This document shows positions 33,385-40,744 of a stretch of DNA of 64,000 bases, one piece after another (positions within the stretch are counted from its first letter, which is position 1; the number at the start of each line of letters is the position of its first letter). Location of the stretch: NCBI GenBank assembly GCA_036013505.1, contig CP107851.1:9410001-9474000 (forward strand), read 5' to 3'. The position numbers were made by a program, and so were the translations under genes. This DNA is from Streptomyces sp. NBC_00510 (lineage in GTDB: Bacteria; Actinomycetota; Actinomycetes; Streptomycetales; Streptomycetaceae). The notes beneath the pieces were generated by a model. That model was not told the origin of the DNA and did not search any database. It saw only the letters and a program-made list of their open reading frames with translations.

Positions 33385-34746
33385 CTATGCCCTCGCGGGC
33401 CGGGGCAGCAGCGACGCCGGGAGCAGGCCGAGGGCGGCGAGCCCGGCGAGGAGGACGAGGGTGGTGCTCATCGTCGCGCCCGGCATCCCGGCCGTGCCCG
33501 TCGTGCCGGCCGCGACCGCGATGCCGAGGGTCGGGCCGACGTTCATCGCCGTCTGCTTCAGGCCCCCGACGACCCCGGCGTACCCGGGCGGTGCGTCGCC
33601 GACCACGGAGGCGGTGGCGGTCACCATGACGGTGGCGAAGCCCGCGCCGAGCACGGCGAACGCGGCGGCCATGGCGGCCCACGTGCTGCCCGGCCCGGAC
33701 CGCGAGAGCAGCGAGATGCCCAGGACGACCAGGAGCGTGCCGCACAGGGCGGTGCGGCGCGGGCCGTAGCGGCGCAGCGCGGCGCTCGCGACGGGTGTGC
33801 CGAGCACCATGAGTGCCGTCAGCGGGAGCACCCTCAGGCCCGTGGCCAGCGGGTCGAGACGCAGCACGTCCTGAAGGTAGAACGTGGCCCGGAACAACGT
33901 GCCGAACAGCCCCGCGGTCGTCACCAGCAGGATGGCGACGGAAGCCGTCACGGGTACCGAACGAGCCACCGCGCGGGGTACGTTGGGATGCCGTGCGCGC
34001 CGCTCGTACACGGTGAGCACCGCGACGGCGCCCGCCACGGCGAGGAGTTCGAGCACCGTACCGGCACCCGTCCACCCCCGCTCGGGTATGCCCGCCAGCG
34101 CGTGGACGAGGGCCGCGAGCGCCAGCGCGAGCAGGGCCGCCCCGGCCGTGCCGACCCTCCCTCCGCCCTCGTCCGGCCGCCGCGGCACGGGCACCCGGAC
34201 GGCGAGCGTGAGCACGGCGATCGCGAGCGCGAGGGGGACGTTGATCCAGAACACCGCGCGCCATCCCAGGTGCGCCACGACGAGCCCGCCGAGGACGGGA
34301 CCGGCACCCGCGGCCACCGCGAGCGCGCTCGTCCGGACGGCGATCGGCCGTCCCAGCCGGTCCTCGGGGTAGGCCAGCCGCAGCAGTGCCAGCGTCGCGG
34401 GTTGCAGGAGCGCGCCGAACACGCCCTGGGCGACGCGCAGGGCGATGACCCACCCGACGCCGCCCGCGACGGCGATCCCGGCCGACGCCGCCCCGAAACC
34501 CAGCACCCCGGCGCAGAGCAGGCGCCGGTGCCCGTAGCGGTCCCCGAGCCGGCCCGCGAGCACGAGCAGCGCCGCCACCGCCACCAGGTAGCCCGTGCTG
34601 GTCCACTGGACCTCGGCCACGCTCGCGCCGAGATCCCGCTGCAGGCTGGGCTGTGCCACCAACAGGACACCACCGTCGAGGGCGACGATCGCGGCCCCTG
34701 CGGCGCTGGCCGCCAGCGCGAGCCGCTGCCGCGCGGGGGAGATCAC
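33385..34746 (-). CDS. DHA2-type MFS drug exporter (EmrB/QacA-like)
   Basis: 453 residues, about 14 helices. Motif A LAGRLGDRYGHRR at about 65, motif C-like GPVLGGLVVAHLGWRAVFWINVP at about 150-170, typical of EmrB/QacA proton-coupled exporters. GTG 34746 overlaps the TetR stop as GTGA, so translation is probably coupled; an upstream start would lie inside the TetR gene. The partner regulator likely responds to the exported compound. Confidence 0.9.
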   Translation of the reverse strand: MISPARQRLALAASAAGAAIVALDGGVLLVAQPSLQRDLGASVAEVQWTSTGYLVAVAALLVLAGRLGDRYGHRRLLCAGVLGFGAASAGIAVAGGVGWVIALRVAQGVFGALLQPATLALLRLAYPEDRLGRPIAVRTSALAVAAGAGPVLGGLVVAHLGWRAVFWINVPLALAIAVLTLAVRVPVPRRPDEGGGRVGTAGAALLALALAALVHALAGIPERGWTGAGTVLELLAVAGAVAVLTVYERRARHPNVPRAVARSVPVTASVAILLVTTAGLFGTLFRATFYLQDVLRLDPLATGLRVLPLTALMVLGTPVASAALRRYGPRRTALCGTLLVVLGISLLSRSGPGSTWAAMAAAFAVLGAGFATVMVTATASVVGDAPPGYAGVVGGLKQTAMNVGPTLGIAVAAGTTGTAGMPGATMSTTLVLLAGLAALGLLPASLLPRPARA

Positions 34747-35375
34747 GCGGGCACCGGCCCGAGGTGGGCGTCGAGGACGGCTACGAGGAGTTGCTCGTGG
34801 CGCAGCGACTCCTCGCCCGGGTCGTCGGCGCCCAGGACGACCTGGAGGCTGCCCCAGGTCCACAGTTGGACGAGCCCGTGCAGGTTCGACCAAAGGGCGG
34901 CGGCCGTCACCGGGGCGGGCGGCGCGGTGGCGGCCGCAGCGGGGTCCTGCGCCCGGCACCGGGTGACGAGCTCGACGAGGGCCCCGAACAGGGGCAGTGA
35001 CGTCTCCCGCAGCCGCGGACCGCTGTCCCCCTGCGGCGCGCCGTCCAGCAGGTCGTGACGGAACATCAGCTCGAACATGCCGCGGTGGTCCAGCGCGTAC
35101 CCGACGTACGCCCGTGCGGCGGCCGCCAGCCGGGCGCGCGGTGTGGTCGCGTCAGCGGTCGCGCTCGCGAAGCGGGCGTGCAGCTCCTCGAAGCCGCGCC
35201 GGGCGATCGCGGACAGCAGGGAATCGTGCGTGGGGAAGTAGCGGCGCGGCGCGCCGTGCGAGACCCCCGCCCGGCGGGCGATCTCGCGCAGCCCCACCGA
35301 CGCGGTGCCCCCGGCCAGTACGAGGTCCACGCCGGCATCGACAAGTCGCTCCCGCAGGGAGCCGCCATCGGTCAT
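34743..35375 (-). CDS. TetR-family repressor of the MFS exporter
   Basis: 210 residues. N-terminal helix-turn-helix (TASVGLREIARRAGVSHGAPRRYFPTH) and a C-terminal ligand domain ending in the WHG-type pattern LWSNLHGLVQLWTWG. A palindromic operator just upstream of its ATG implies autoregulation and joint control of the exporter gene, which overlaps it by four bases. Confidence 0.9.
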   Translation of the reverse strand: MTDGGSLRERLVDAGVDLVLAGGTASVGLREIARRAGVSHGAPRRYFPTHDSLLSAIARRGFEELHARFASATADATTPRARLAAAARAYVGYALDHRGMFELMFRHDLLDGAPQGDSGPRLRETSLPLFGALVELVTRCRAQDPAAAATAPPAPVTAAALWSNLHGLVQLWTWGSLQVVLGADDPGEESLRHEQLLVAVLDAHLGPVPA

Positions 35376-35380
35376 GGGGC

Positions 35381-35415
35381 AGTGTCTACCAGCAGCCCGT
35401 AGACACTGTCTACGG
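35381..35415. promoter_or_regulatory. TetR operator: CCGTAGACACTGTCTACGG plus an extra half-site
   Basis: CCGTAGACA-C-TGTCTACGG (35397-35415) is a perfect 9+1+9 palindrome. AGTGTCTACC (35381-35390) adds a third TGTCTAC half-site beside it. It lies between the CitE-like gene stop (35433) and the TetR start (35375), so it should also carry the tetR promoter. Confidence 0.8.
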
Positions 35416-35432
35416 CCCGGGCTCGCGGGGGC

Positions 35433-36302
35433 TCAGCCCGCCGAGCGCTCCAGCACCGCCACCGCCCGCAGGTACACCGGCCGGTCGACCATCGAGCCGT
35501 CCAGGCCCACGGCCCCCAGCCCCTGCCGTTCGCCCTCCTCGTAGGCGGCCACCACCCGGCGGGCCCAGGCGACCTCCTCGCGCGACGGCAGGAACACCCG
35601 GTTGGCGACGGCCACTTGGTCCGGGTGGATGCAGTACTTCCCCCGGAATCCCAGCGAGCGGGCGTGGCGGGCCTGCCGTTCGAAGTGCTCCGTGTCGCGG
35701 TAGTCGGACTCGGGGCCGTCCATCGCGCCGATGCCGGCGGCCGCCGCGGCGACGGCCAGCCGTGCCCGTGGGTGCTCCAGTTCGCGCGCCTCACGGGTGC
35801 GCTGCACCCCGAGCGAGGCCGTGAAGTCCTCGGCGCCGAGGGAGAGGGCCGCCAGCCGCGGGGTCGCCCGGCTGACCTCCTCGACCCGCGTCAGCCCGAG
35901 CGCCGACTCGATCCACGCGATGATGCGGATCCGTCCCGGCTCCAGCCCGCGCACCCGCTCCAGCAGCGTGAGGTAGTGGTCGGCGGTGCGCAGCGTCTCC
36001 GCGGACTCCACCTTGGGCAGGTGGACGCCGTCCAGACCCGGCCCGGTCACCGCGTCCAGGTCGAGTTCCAGCAGGCCGGTGTCCAGCGCGTTCGGGCGTA
36101 CGTACAGCAGCCGCCCCCGCTTGGGGAACGCCGGCAACCGGGCCGCGACCAGGGCACGCGCCGCGGCCTTGTCGGCGGCGGCGACCGAGTCCTCCAGGTC
36201 GAACAGGACCGCGTCGGCCCGGACCTGTTCGGCCTTGTCGATGAATCGCTCCCTGATGCCCGGCACCGACAGCATCGAGCGGATCGCCGCGTGGTCGCTC
36301 AC
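35433..36302 (-). CDS. HpcH/HpaI-CitE family lyase (beta-hydroxyacyl-CoA lyase-like)
   Basis: 289-residue TIM-barrel enzyme. Seen: RSMLSVPGIRERFIDKA, VLFDLEDSV (metal and CoA region), LYVRPNALDTG, LPKVESAETL and IIAWIESALGL with the metal-binding Glu, and FTASLGVQRT near GRKYCIHP-type CGKYCIHPDQ (here RGKYCIHPDQ). Family members cleave malyl-, citramalyl- or hydroxymethylglutaryl-type CoA thioesters. GTG 36302 overlaps the CoA-transferase stop (GTGA), which points to a CoA ester made by that enzyme as substrate. Confidence 0.88.
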   Translation of the reverse strand: MSDHAAIRSMLSVPGIRERFIDKAEQVRADAVLFDLEDSVAAADKAAARALVAARLPAFPKRGRLLYVRPNALDTGLLELDLDAVTGPGLDGVHLPKVESAETLRTADHYLTLLERVRGLEPGRIRIIAWIESALGLTRVEEVSRATPRLAALSLGAEDFTASLGVQRTREARELEHPRARLAVAAAAAGIGAMDGPESDYRDTEHFERQARHARSLGFRGKYCIHPDQVAVANRVFLPSREEVAWARRVVAAYEEGERQGLGAVGLDGSMVDRPVYLRAVAVLERSAG

Positions 36303-37537
36303 CGGCCGCCCTCCGTCCCTTCCCGCGCGCCGGAGAACTCGGCGCGAACGGCGTCCGTCTGCTCGCCCAGCGCCGGCACCGCCCCCATCACGGCCTCCCG
36401 TCCGCGTACCGTCACCGGCGGCAGCAGCCCGCGCAGCGGGCCGGACGGCGTACCGAACTCCCGCCAGCGGTCGCGGGCTTCGAGCTGCGGGTGAGCCGCG
36501 AACTCCGCGACCGACCGCAACCGGGCGTTCGCGATCCCGGCGCCGTCCAGGCGCTCCAGGACCTCGTCGGCGGTGAAGGCGGCGAAGTCCTCCTCGAGGA
36601 TCGCGGTGAGCTCGTCGTCGTGGGCGTGGCGCAGCGGATTGTCCGCGAACCGCGGATCACGGACCAGCCCGGGCCGCTCCAGCACCTTCTCGCACAGAGC
36701 GACCCAGTCGCGGTCGCTCTGCACGCTGACGAACACCTCCCCGCCGTCGCCCGCCCGGTAGTGGCCGTACGGCGAGATCGACGGGTGCCGGGCGCCGCTG
36801 CGGGTCAGCGGCGCGCTCCCGTACAGGCCGTGGAAGAGGGGCTGCCCCAGCCACTCGCCGAGCGCGTCGAGCATCGCCACGTCGAAGGCGCTGCCCTCGC
36901 CGGTGCGTTCACGCTCGTACAGTGCGGTCAGGACGCCGGTGTACGCGTACATCCCGGCCGCGATGTCGGCGATGGAGATCCCGGCCCGCGCGGGGCTCCC
37001 CGGCGTGCCCGTCAGCGACACCAGCCCCGACTCGCACTGCACCAGCAGGTCGAACGCCTTCTTCGCCGCGTAGGGCCCGTCGTCGCCGTAGCCCGACACA
37101 CCGCACCAGATCAGCCGCGGATGCCGCGCGCGCAGCGCCTCCGCGCCCAGGCCCAGCCGCTCGGCGGCACCGGGGGCGAGGTTCTGCACGAAGACGTCGG
37201 CCGCCGCCAGGATCCGGTCGAGCAGCGCGCGGTCGCCCTCCTCCTTGAGGTCCAGGACCACGCTCTCCTTGCCGCGGTTGCACCAGACGAAGTACGCGGA
37301 CTCACCCTTGGCGGCCTTGTCGTACTCCCGCGCGAAGTCGCCGCCCGGCCGCTCGACCTTGATCACCCGTGCGCCGAGGTCCGCCAGCTGACGGGTCGCG
37401 AACGGCGCGGCGACGGCCTGCTCCAGGGAGACGACGGTCACGCCGTCCAGTGGCTGCCGCTGTGCCCGGTGCTGTGACGGCTGCTGTGACTGCTGCAAGG
37501 CTCGCGCTCCTGGTCTCTTGCGGTAGGAATCGTGCAC
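36299..37537 (-). CDS. CaiB/BaiF family III CoA-transferase
   Basis: 412 residues. Typical start LDGVTVVSLEQAVAAPFATRQLADLGARVIKVERPGGD (about 30-67, described by position) and the catalytic Asp in ISIADIAAGMYAYTGVL (about 190). It moves CoA from one carboxylate to another, activating the substrate for the overlapping lyase gene. GTG 37537 has GGGAG 7 bases upstream. The transposon's left end lies immediately upstream, so part of the ribosome-binding region may belong to the element. Confidence 0.92.
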   Translation of the reverse strand: MHDSYRKRPGARALQQSQQPSQHRAQRQPLDGVTVVSLEQAVAAPFATRQLADLGARVIKVERPGGDFAREYDKAAKGESAYFVWCNRGKESVVLDLKEEGDRALLDRILAAADVFVQNLAPGAAERLGLGAEALRARHPRLIWCGVSGYGDDGPYAAKKAFDLLVQCESGLVSLTGTPGSPARAGISIADIAAGMYAYTGVLTALYERERTGEGSAFDVAMLDALGEWLGQPLFHGLYGSAPLTRSGARHPSISPYGHYRAGDGGEVFVSVQSDRDWVALCEKVLERPGLVRDPRFADNPLRHAHDDELTAILEEDFAAFTADEVLERLDGAGIANARLRSVAEFAAHPQLEARDRWREFGTPSGPLRGLLPPVTVRGREAVMGAVPALGEQTDAVRAEFSGAREGTEGGR

Positions 37538-37555
37538 ATGGTGTCTCCCAGGGTG

Positions 37556-37574
37556 CCCGGGCTTTCAGGCCGGG
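37556..37574. repeat. Left-end subterminal hairpin of the IS
   Basis: CCCGGGC (37556-37562) pairs with GGCCGGG (37568-37574), one mismatch, TTTCA loop. Small imperfect hairpins of this kind mark IS200/IS605 left ends. Confidence 0.5.
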
Positions 37575-37681
37575 GAGGTGTTGGTGCTTGGGTGGGAGCC
37601 GTGAAGCGGCGGAGTTCTCTGCGTGTCGGTTCTGAGCTGCGTTCTCTTTCGTTGTCAGTGGGGGCTGTTAGGTTCCCGGGC

Positions 37682-38926
37682 ATGACGACGGCGGTGGTGG
37701 CCGCGCAGGGGTCGGGGTATGCCCGGTTCACCTATCGGCTGCGGGTGTCGTCGTCGGCGGGTGCCGGTCTGGAGGCGGAGTGGGCGCGTTGCCGGTGGGT
37801 GTGGAACGAGTGCGTGGCTGTGTCCCGCAAGGTCCACGGCCTGAACAAGACCTCCGAGCAGAAGGCCACGTGCGGTCCCGCGCAGCTCGACAGGATGCTG
37901 ACCGAGGCGCGGCGGTCGATGGCGTGGCTGCGGGAGGGCAGCTCGGTGCCGCAGCAGCAGGTCATCCGGGACTTCGCCATATCCCGCACCAAAGCGTTGA
38001 AGGACATCGCGGCGAGGCTGCCGATGAGGCAGCGGGCCGGGATGCCCCGCATCAAGCGCAAGCGCGAGGCCGCCCCGTCGCTGAACTACACCACCCGCGG
38101 TTTTAGGCTCAAGGACGGACGCCTGCACCTGGCCGGCGGCCTCGTCGTGTCGGTGGTGTGGTCCCGCGACCTGCCCGCAGTCCCCACGTCGGTGCGGGTG
38201 TACCGGGACAGCCTCGGCCACTGGTATGCCTCGTTCGTCGTGGCCACTGCCCCTGAGCCGCTGCCTGCCACCGGCGCTGTGATCGGCGTGGACTGGGGCG
38301 TGCGTGAGACCGCGACCACCACCAGCGACGCCCACGACCTGCCGCACGCTCAGCACGGGAAGACCGCCGTGCAGCGTCTCGCGCGGTACCAGAAGATGAT
38401 GGCTCGCCGTAAGCCTGCTCGTGGGCAGGGCGCGTCCAGGGGCTACCGCAAGGCCAGGCATCAGGCGGCGAAGCTGCACAAGAAGGTGGCGCGGCAGCGG
38501 CAGGACACCGCCCGCAAGTGGGCCAAGCACGTCGTGCGCGACCACGACGCGATCGCGGTCGAGGACTTCCGGCCGAAGTTCCTCAGCCGGACCACCATGG
38601 CCCGCAAGGCGGCGGACGCCGCGATCGGCGCCACGAAGACGGCGCTGATCGAGATGGGCCGCAAGCACGGGCGGGACGTCCGCCTGGTGCATCCCGCGCA
38701 CACCACCATGGACTGCGCGTCGTGCGGAGCGAGAACCAAGCACGCACTGCCACTCTCGGAACGTACCTACACCTGCACCGCGTGCGGAGCCGTGTCCCCC
38801 AGGGACAAGAACTCCGCACGCGTGATGCTGGTCCGGGCTGGTCTCAACCCGGCTGGTGCCGATCGTGTAAGCGCTGGAGGACCGCTGGTCCCCAGCCCAC
38901 GTGAGCCAGGAATCCCCGTCCCTTAG
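37682..38926 (+). CDS. tnpB: TnpB RNA-guided nuclease (IS605 OrfB family)
   Basis: 414 residues, apparently intact. The RuvC triad is present: D204 in VIGVDWG, E294 in AVEDF, D375 in PRDKNSA. A four-Cys zinc ribbon lies between the last two (CASCG 345-349, CTACG 365-369). The N-terminal WED/REC-like part has WARCRWVWNECVAVSRK. TnpB proteins are guided by an RNA from the element's right end and cut DNA next to a short target motif, which favours retention of the element. Stop TAG falls inside the right-end hairpin. ATG 37682 has weak Shine-Dalgarno support. Confidence 0.93.
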   Translation: MTTAVVAAQGSGYARFTYRLRVSSSAGAGLEAEWARCRWVWNECVAVSRKVHGLNKTSEQKATCGPAQLDRMLTEARRSMAWLREGSSVPQQQVIRDFAISRTKALKDIAARLPMRQRAGMPRIKRKREAAPSLNYTTRGFRLKDGRLHLAGGLVVSVVWSRDLPAVPTSVRVYRDSLGHWYASFVVATAPEPLPATGAVIGVDWGVRETATTTSDAHDLPHAQHGKTAVQRLARYQKMMARRKPARGQGASRGYRKARHQAAKLHKKVARQRQDTARKWAKHVVRDHDAIAVEDFRPKFLSRTTMARKAADAAIGATKTALIEMGRKHGRDVRLVHPAHTTMDCASCGARTKHALPLSERTYTCTACGAVSPRDKNSARVMLVRAGLNPAGADRVSAGGPLVPSPREPGIPVP

Positions 38927-38943
38927 GACGGGGAGGATGTCAA
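38790..38943 (+). ncRNA. Predicted right-end guide (omega) RNA of TnpB
   Basis: In this family the guide RNA scaffold covers the 3' end of tnpB and the right end; the guide is the flanking sequence directly after it. Here the scaffold would end at TCAA (38943) and the first guide bases would be ATGTCCACGGTCGTGCCC (38944-38961), inside the cyclodeaminase gene. The 5' boundary is a guess; only the hairpin and end sequence are directly seen. Confidence 0.4.
38914..38933. repeat. Right-end hairpin of the IS
   Basis: CCCCGTCC (38914-38921), CTTA loop, GGACGGGG (38926-38933): perfect 8-bp stem, ten bases from the element end. Confidence 0.8.
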
Positions 38944-39890
38944 ATGTCCACGGTCGTGCCCAGTCCCTCCGCACGCGCGACGGCGTGGACGACATGGGCG
39001 GCGGCCACGTCCAGCGCCGCGTGCCCCGTGGACTTGAAGACGGTCAGCCCGCCGGCCTCGCCGCGTCCGGGGTGGTCACCGGCGAGCACGGAGCCGAGAA
39101 GGACGACCTCGCGGCCGGGGGAGAGTCCCTGCAGTTCGTGGGCCCCGGCCGGGGGAGGGGAGCCGGCGGCGCCGGGCCACTCGGCGAACAGCGCGGCGTC
39201 CCGTACGGTCTCCGCGTCGAGTTCGGGGCCGTGGGAACCGCCGACGGAGCTCACGAGCGTGCCCGGCGCGAGCCACGAGCGGCGTACGACCGGACGCGTC
39301 GCCCCGGTGCAGCAGAAGACGACGTCTGCCCCGCGCACCGCCTCCTCGATGCCCTCCGCCACGCGCGCCCCGGGATGGCGGGCCGCGGCCTCCCGGGCGC
39401 CCCGCGGATCACGGCCGGCGACCACGACCTCCGCGGCCGGATGGAGTTCCGCCAGCAGGTCGATCTGGGCGCGGGCCTGGGCCCCGGTGCCGACCACCGT
39501 GTGGCGCAGCGCCCCGGGGCGGGCCAGCGCCCGCGCCCCGATCGTGGCCGCCGCGGCGGTGCGCACCGCCGTCAGCGACTCGGCGTCCATCAGGGCCAAC
39601 GGGCGCCCGTCGTGATCGTCGAACAACGCGACCATGCCCCGGTGCGCACTGCGCCCGGGCAGCGCCGGATCGCCGAAGACCGACACCAGCTTCGCCGCCA
39701 GGCCCAGCCCCGGAACATGGCCCGGCATCGCGCCCAGCAACCCGGCCGGGGTGCGCGCCGCGATCCGCGGCGGCGCCGACACCTCGCCGCGGCTGATCGC
39801 GACGAGGGCCGTGGCCACGGCGTCGACGACGCGGCGGGCGTCGAGCGCGGCCCGGGTCTGCGCCCGGTCGAGGACGAGGAGACCGCTCAT
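38940..39890 (-). CDS. Ornithine cyclodeaminase/mu-crystallin-family reductase
   Basis: 316 residues, NAD(P)-dependent Rossmann enzyme. Seen: ARTPAGLLGAMPGHVPGLGLAAKLVSVF (substrate region, about 45-72), TAVRTAAAATIGARALARPGA, dinucleotide loop VVGTGAQARAQIDLLAE (about 130), and VVFCCTGATRP. Members include ornithine cyclodeaminase, ketimine reductase and pyrroline-2-carboxylate reductase. ATG 39890 overlaps the IclR stop (ATGA). Its own TGA stop (38942-38940) is contributed by the IS right end (TCAA), so the last residues were fixed by the insertion; the ending GLGTTVDI still looks near full length. Confidence 0.88.
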   Translation of the reverse strand: MSGLLVLDRAQTRAALDARRVVDAVATALVAISRGEVSAPPRIAARTPAGLLGAMPGHVPGLGLAAKLVSVFGDPALPGRSAHRGMVALFDDHDGRPLALMDAESLTAVRTAAAATIGARALARPGALRHTVVGTGAQARAQIDLLAELHPAAEVVVAGRDPRGAREAAARHPGARVAEGIEEAVRGADVVFCCTGATRPVVRRSWLAPGTLVSSVGGSHGPELDAETVRDAALFAEWPGAAGSPPPAGAHELQGLSPGREVVLLGSVLAGDHPGRGEAGGLTVFKSTGHAALDVAAAHVVHAVARAEGLGTTVDI

Positions 39891-40645
39891 GACGTGGCTC
39901 CCTGAGGATCGGTCAGAATGCGCCGGAGCTCGTCGGTGGCGTCACGCAGCGCCTGCTCCAGGGCGGGCAGCCGGGCCCGACCGAACTCCGCGTCCGGCCC
40001 GACGACGGTGAGCGCGCAGACGGGGGCGCCCGGGCCGGGCGTCACGGCGCGGCTGATCGAGGCGACCAGCTTCTCGTTGCGTCCGCGCTCCACGGCCACC
40101 CCCGTCCGCGCCGTCCGTGCGATGTCGGCCAGCAGTCCGTCGTCCCCGTCGAGCGGGTGCCCTTCGGCCTCGGCGGGACGCAAGTAGGGCGCGCGTGCCG
40201 CCGGGTCGAGTGCCGCGACCAGCGCCAGCGGCCCGGCGAAGCGGTGCACCGGCAGCGCCTCGCCCAGCAAGTGGCTGATCATGGCCAGGCGCCCCGGCCG
40301 GACGACGTCGATCACCCGGGCCCGGTCGGCCTCCAGCACCTGCAGGTTGACCATCATCCCCGTGAGGTCGGACAGCTCCTGCAGCACCGGGCGGGCCAGG
40401 GCGTTCAGTGAGTTCCCCGCCGCGGCCGCCGACATCCGCAGCACCGCGGTGCCGGGCAGATAACGGTCACCCGCCCGCAGCACCCAGCCCCTGCGCACCA
40501 GGTCCAGCAGGATCCGGTAGGCCGTCGCGCGGTGCAGGCCGACCTCGCCGGCCAGGTCCGTCAGGCGGACGGGGCGCGGCGCACGGGTGACGGCCTCGAC
40601 GAGGTCGAGCGCCTTGTCCACCGCGGTACGCGGGGCCTCGGGCAT
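39887..40645 (-). CDS. IclR-family transcriptional regulator
   Basis: 252 residues. Winged helix at about 5-65 (TAVDKALDLVEAVTRA, LTDLAGEVGLHRATAYRILLDLVRRGWV), then the IclR ligand domain with LARPVLQELSDLTGMMVNLQVLE, VIDVVRPG and a late VCALTVVGP. ATG 40645 has AAGGAG 8 bases upstream. Being first in the leftward operon and divergent from the amidohydrolase, it most likely controls both arms in response to the pathway substrate. Confidence 0.9.
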   Translation of the reverse strand: MPEAPRTAVDKALDLVEAVTRAPRPVRLTDLAGEVGLHRATAYRILLDLVRRGWVLRAGDRYLPGTAVLRMSAAAAGNSLNALARPVLQELSDLTGMMVNLQVLEADRARVIDVVRPGRLAMISHLLGEALPVHRFAGPLALVAALDPAARAPYLRPAEAEGHPLDGDDGLLADIARTARTGVAVERGRNEKLVASISRAVTPGPGAPVCALTVVGPDAEFGRARLPALEQALRDATDELRRILTDPQGATS

Positions 40646-40713
40646 CGCGGCCACTCCTTCTCGATCTCCGGCGGCTGCAGTACAGTACCGAGCGTTTCCC
40701 CAGACGATACAGA

Positions 40714-40732
40714 TGTTACGCAGGTTGCAACA
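40714..40732. promoter_or_regulatory. Candidate operator between the divergent catabolic operons
   Basis: TGTTACGCAGGTTGCAACA has 6-base outer arms with one mismatch (TGTTAC/GCAACA) and an inner GTTGCAAC palindrome. It lies in the 99-base gap shared by the IclR and amidohydrolase genes, 12 bases from the amidohydrolase start. Confidence 0.35.
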
Positions 40733-40744
40733 GTCGAGGTGAGC

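Larger units (their letters stand above)
37550..38943 (+). mobile_element. TnpB-only IS200/IS605 (IS1341-type) element
   Basis: The element carries tnpB but no tnpA. The right end is clear: a subterminal hairpin (38914-38933) followed by GAGGATGTCAA, the form typical of actinobacterial IS605-group right ends, with cleavage after TCAA (38940-38943). The left end is less certain: it lies between the CoA-transferase start (37537) and a subterminal imperfect hairpin at 37556-37574. No target duplication is expected for this family. It sits in opposite orientation between two genes of one catabolic operon. Confidence 0.75.

Noticed and set aside
40712-40744. GTTGCAAC palindrome as a confident IclR site
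   Set aside because: Arms are short and imperfect; kept only as a low-confidence candidate.
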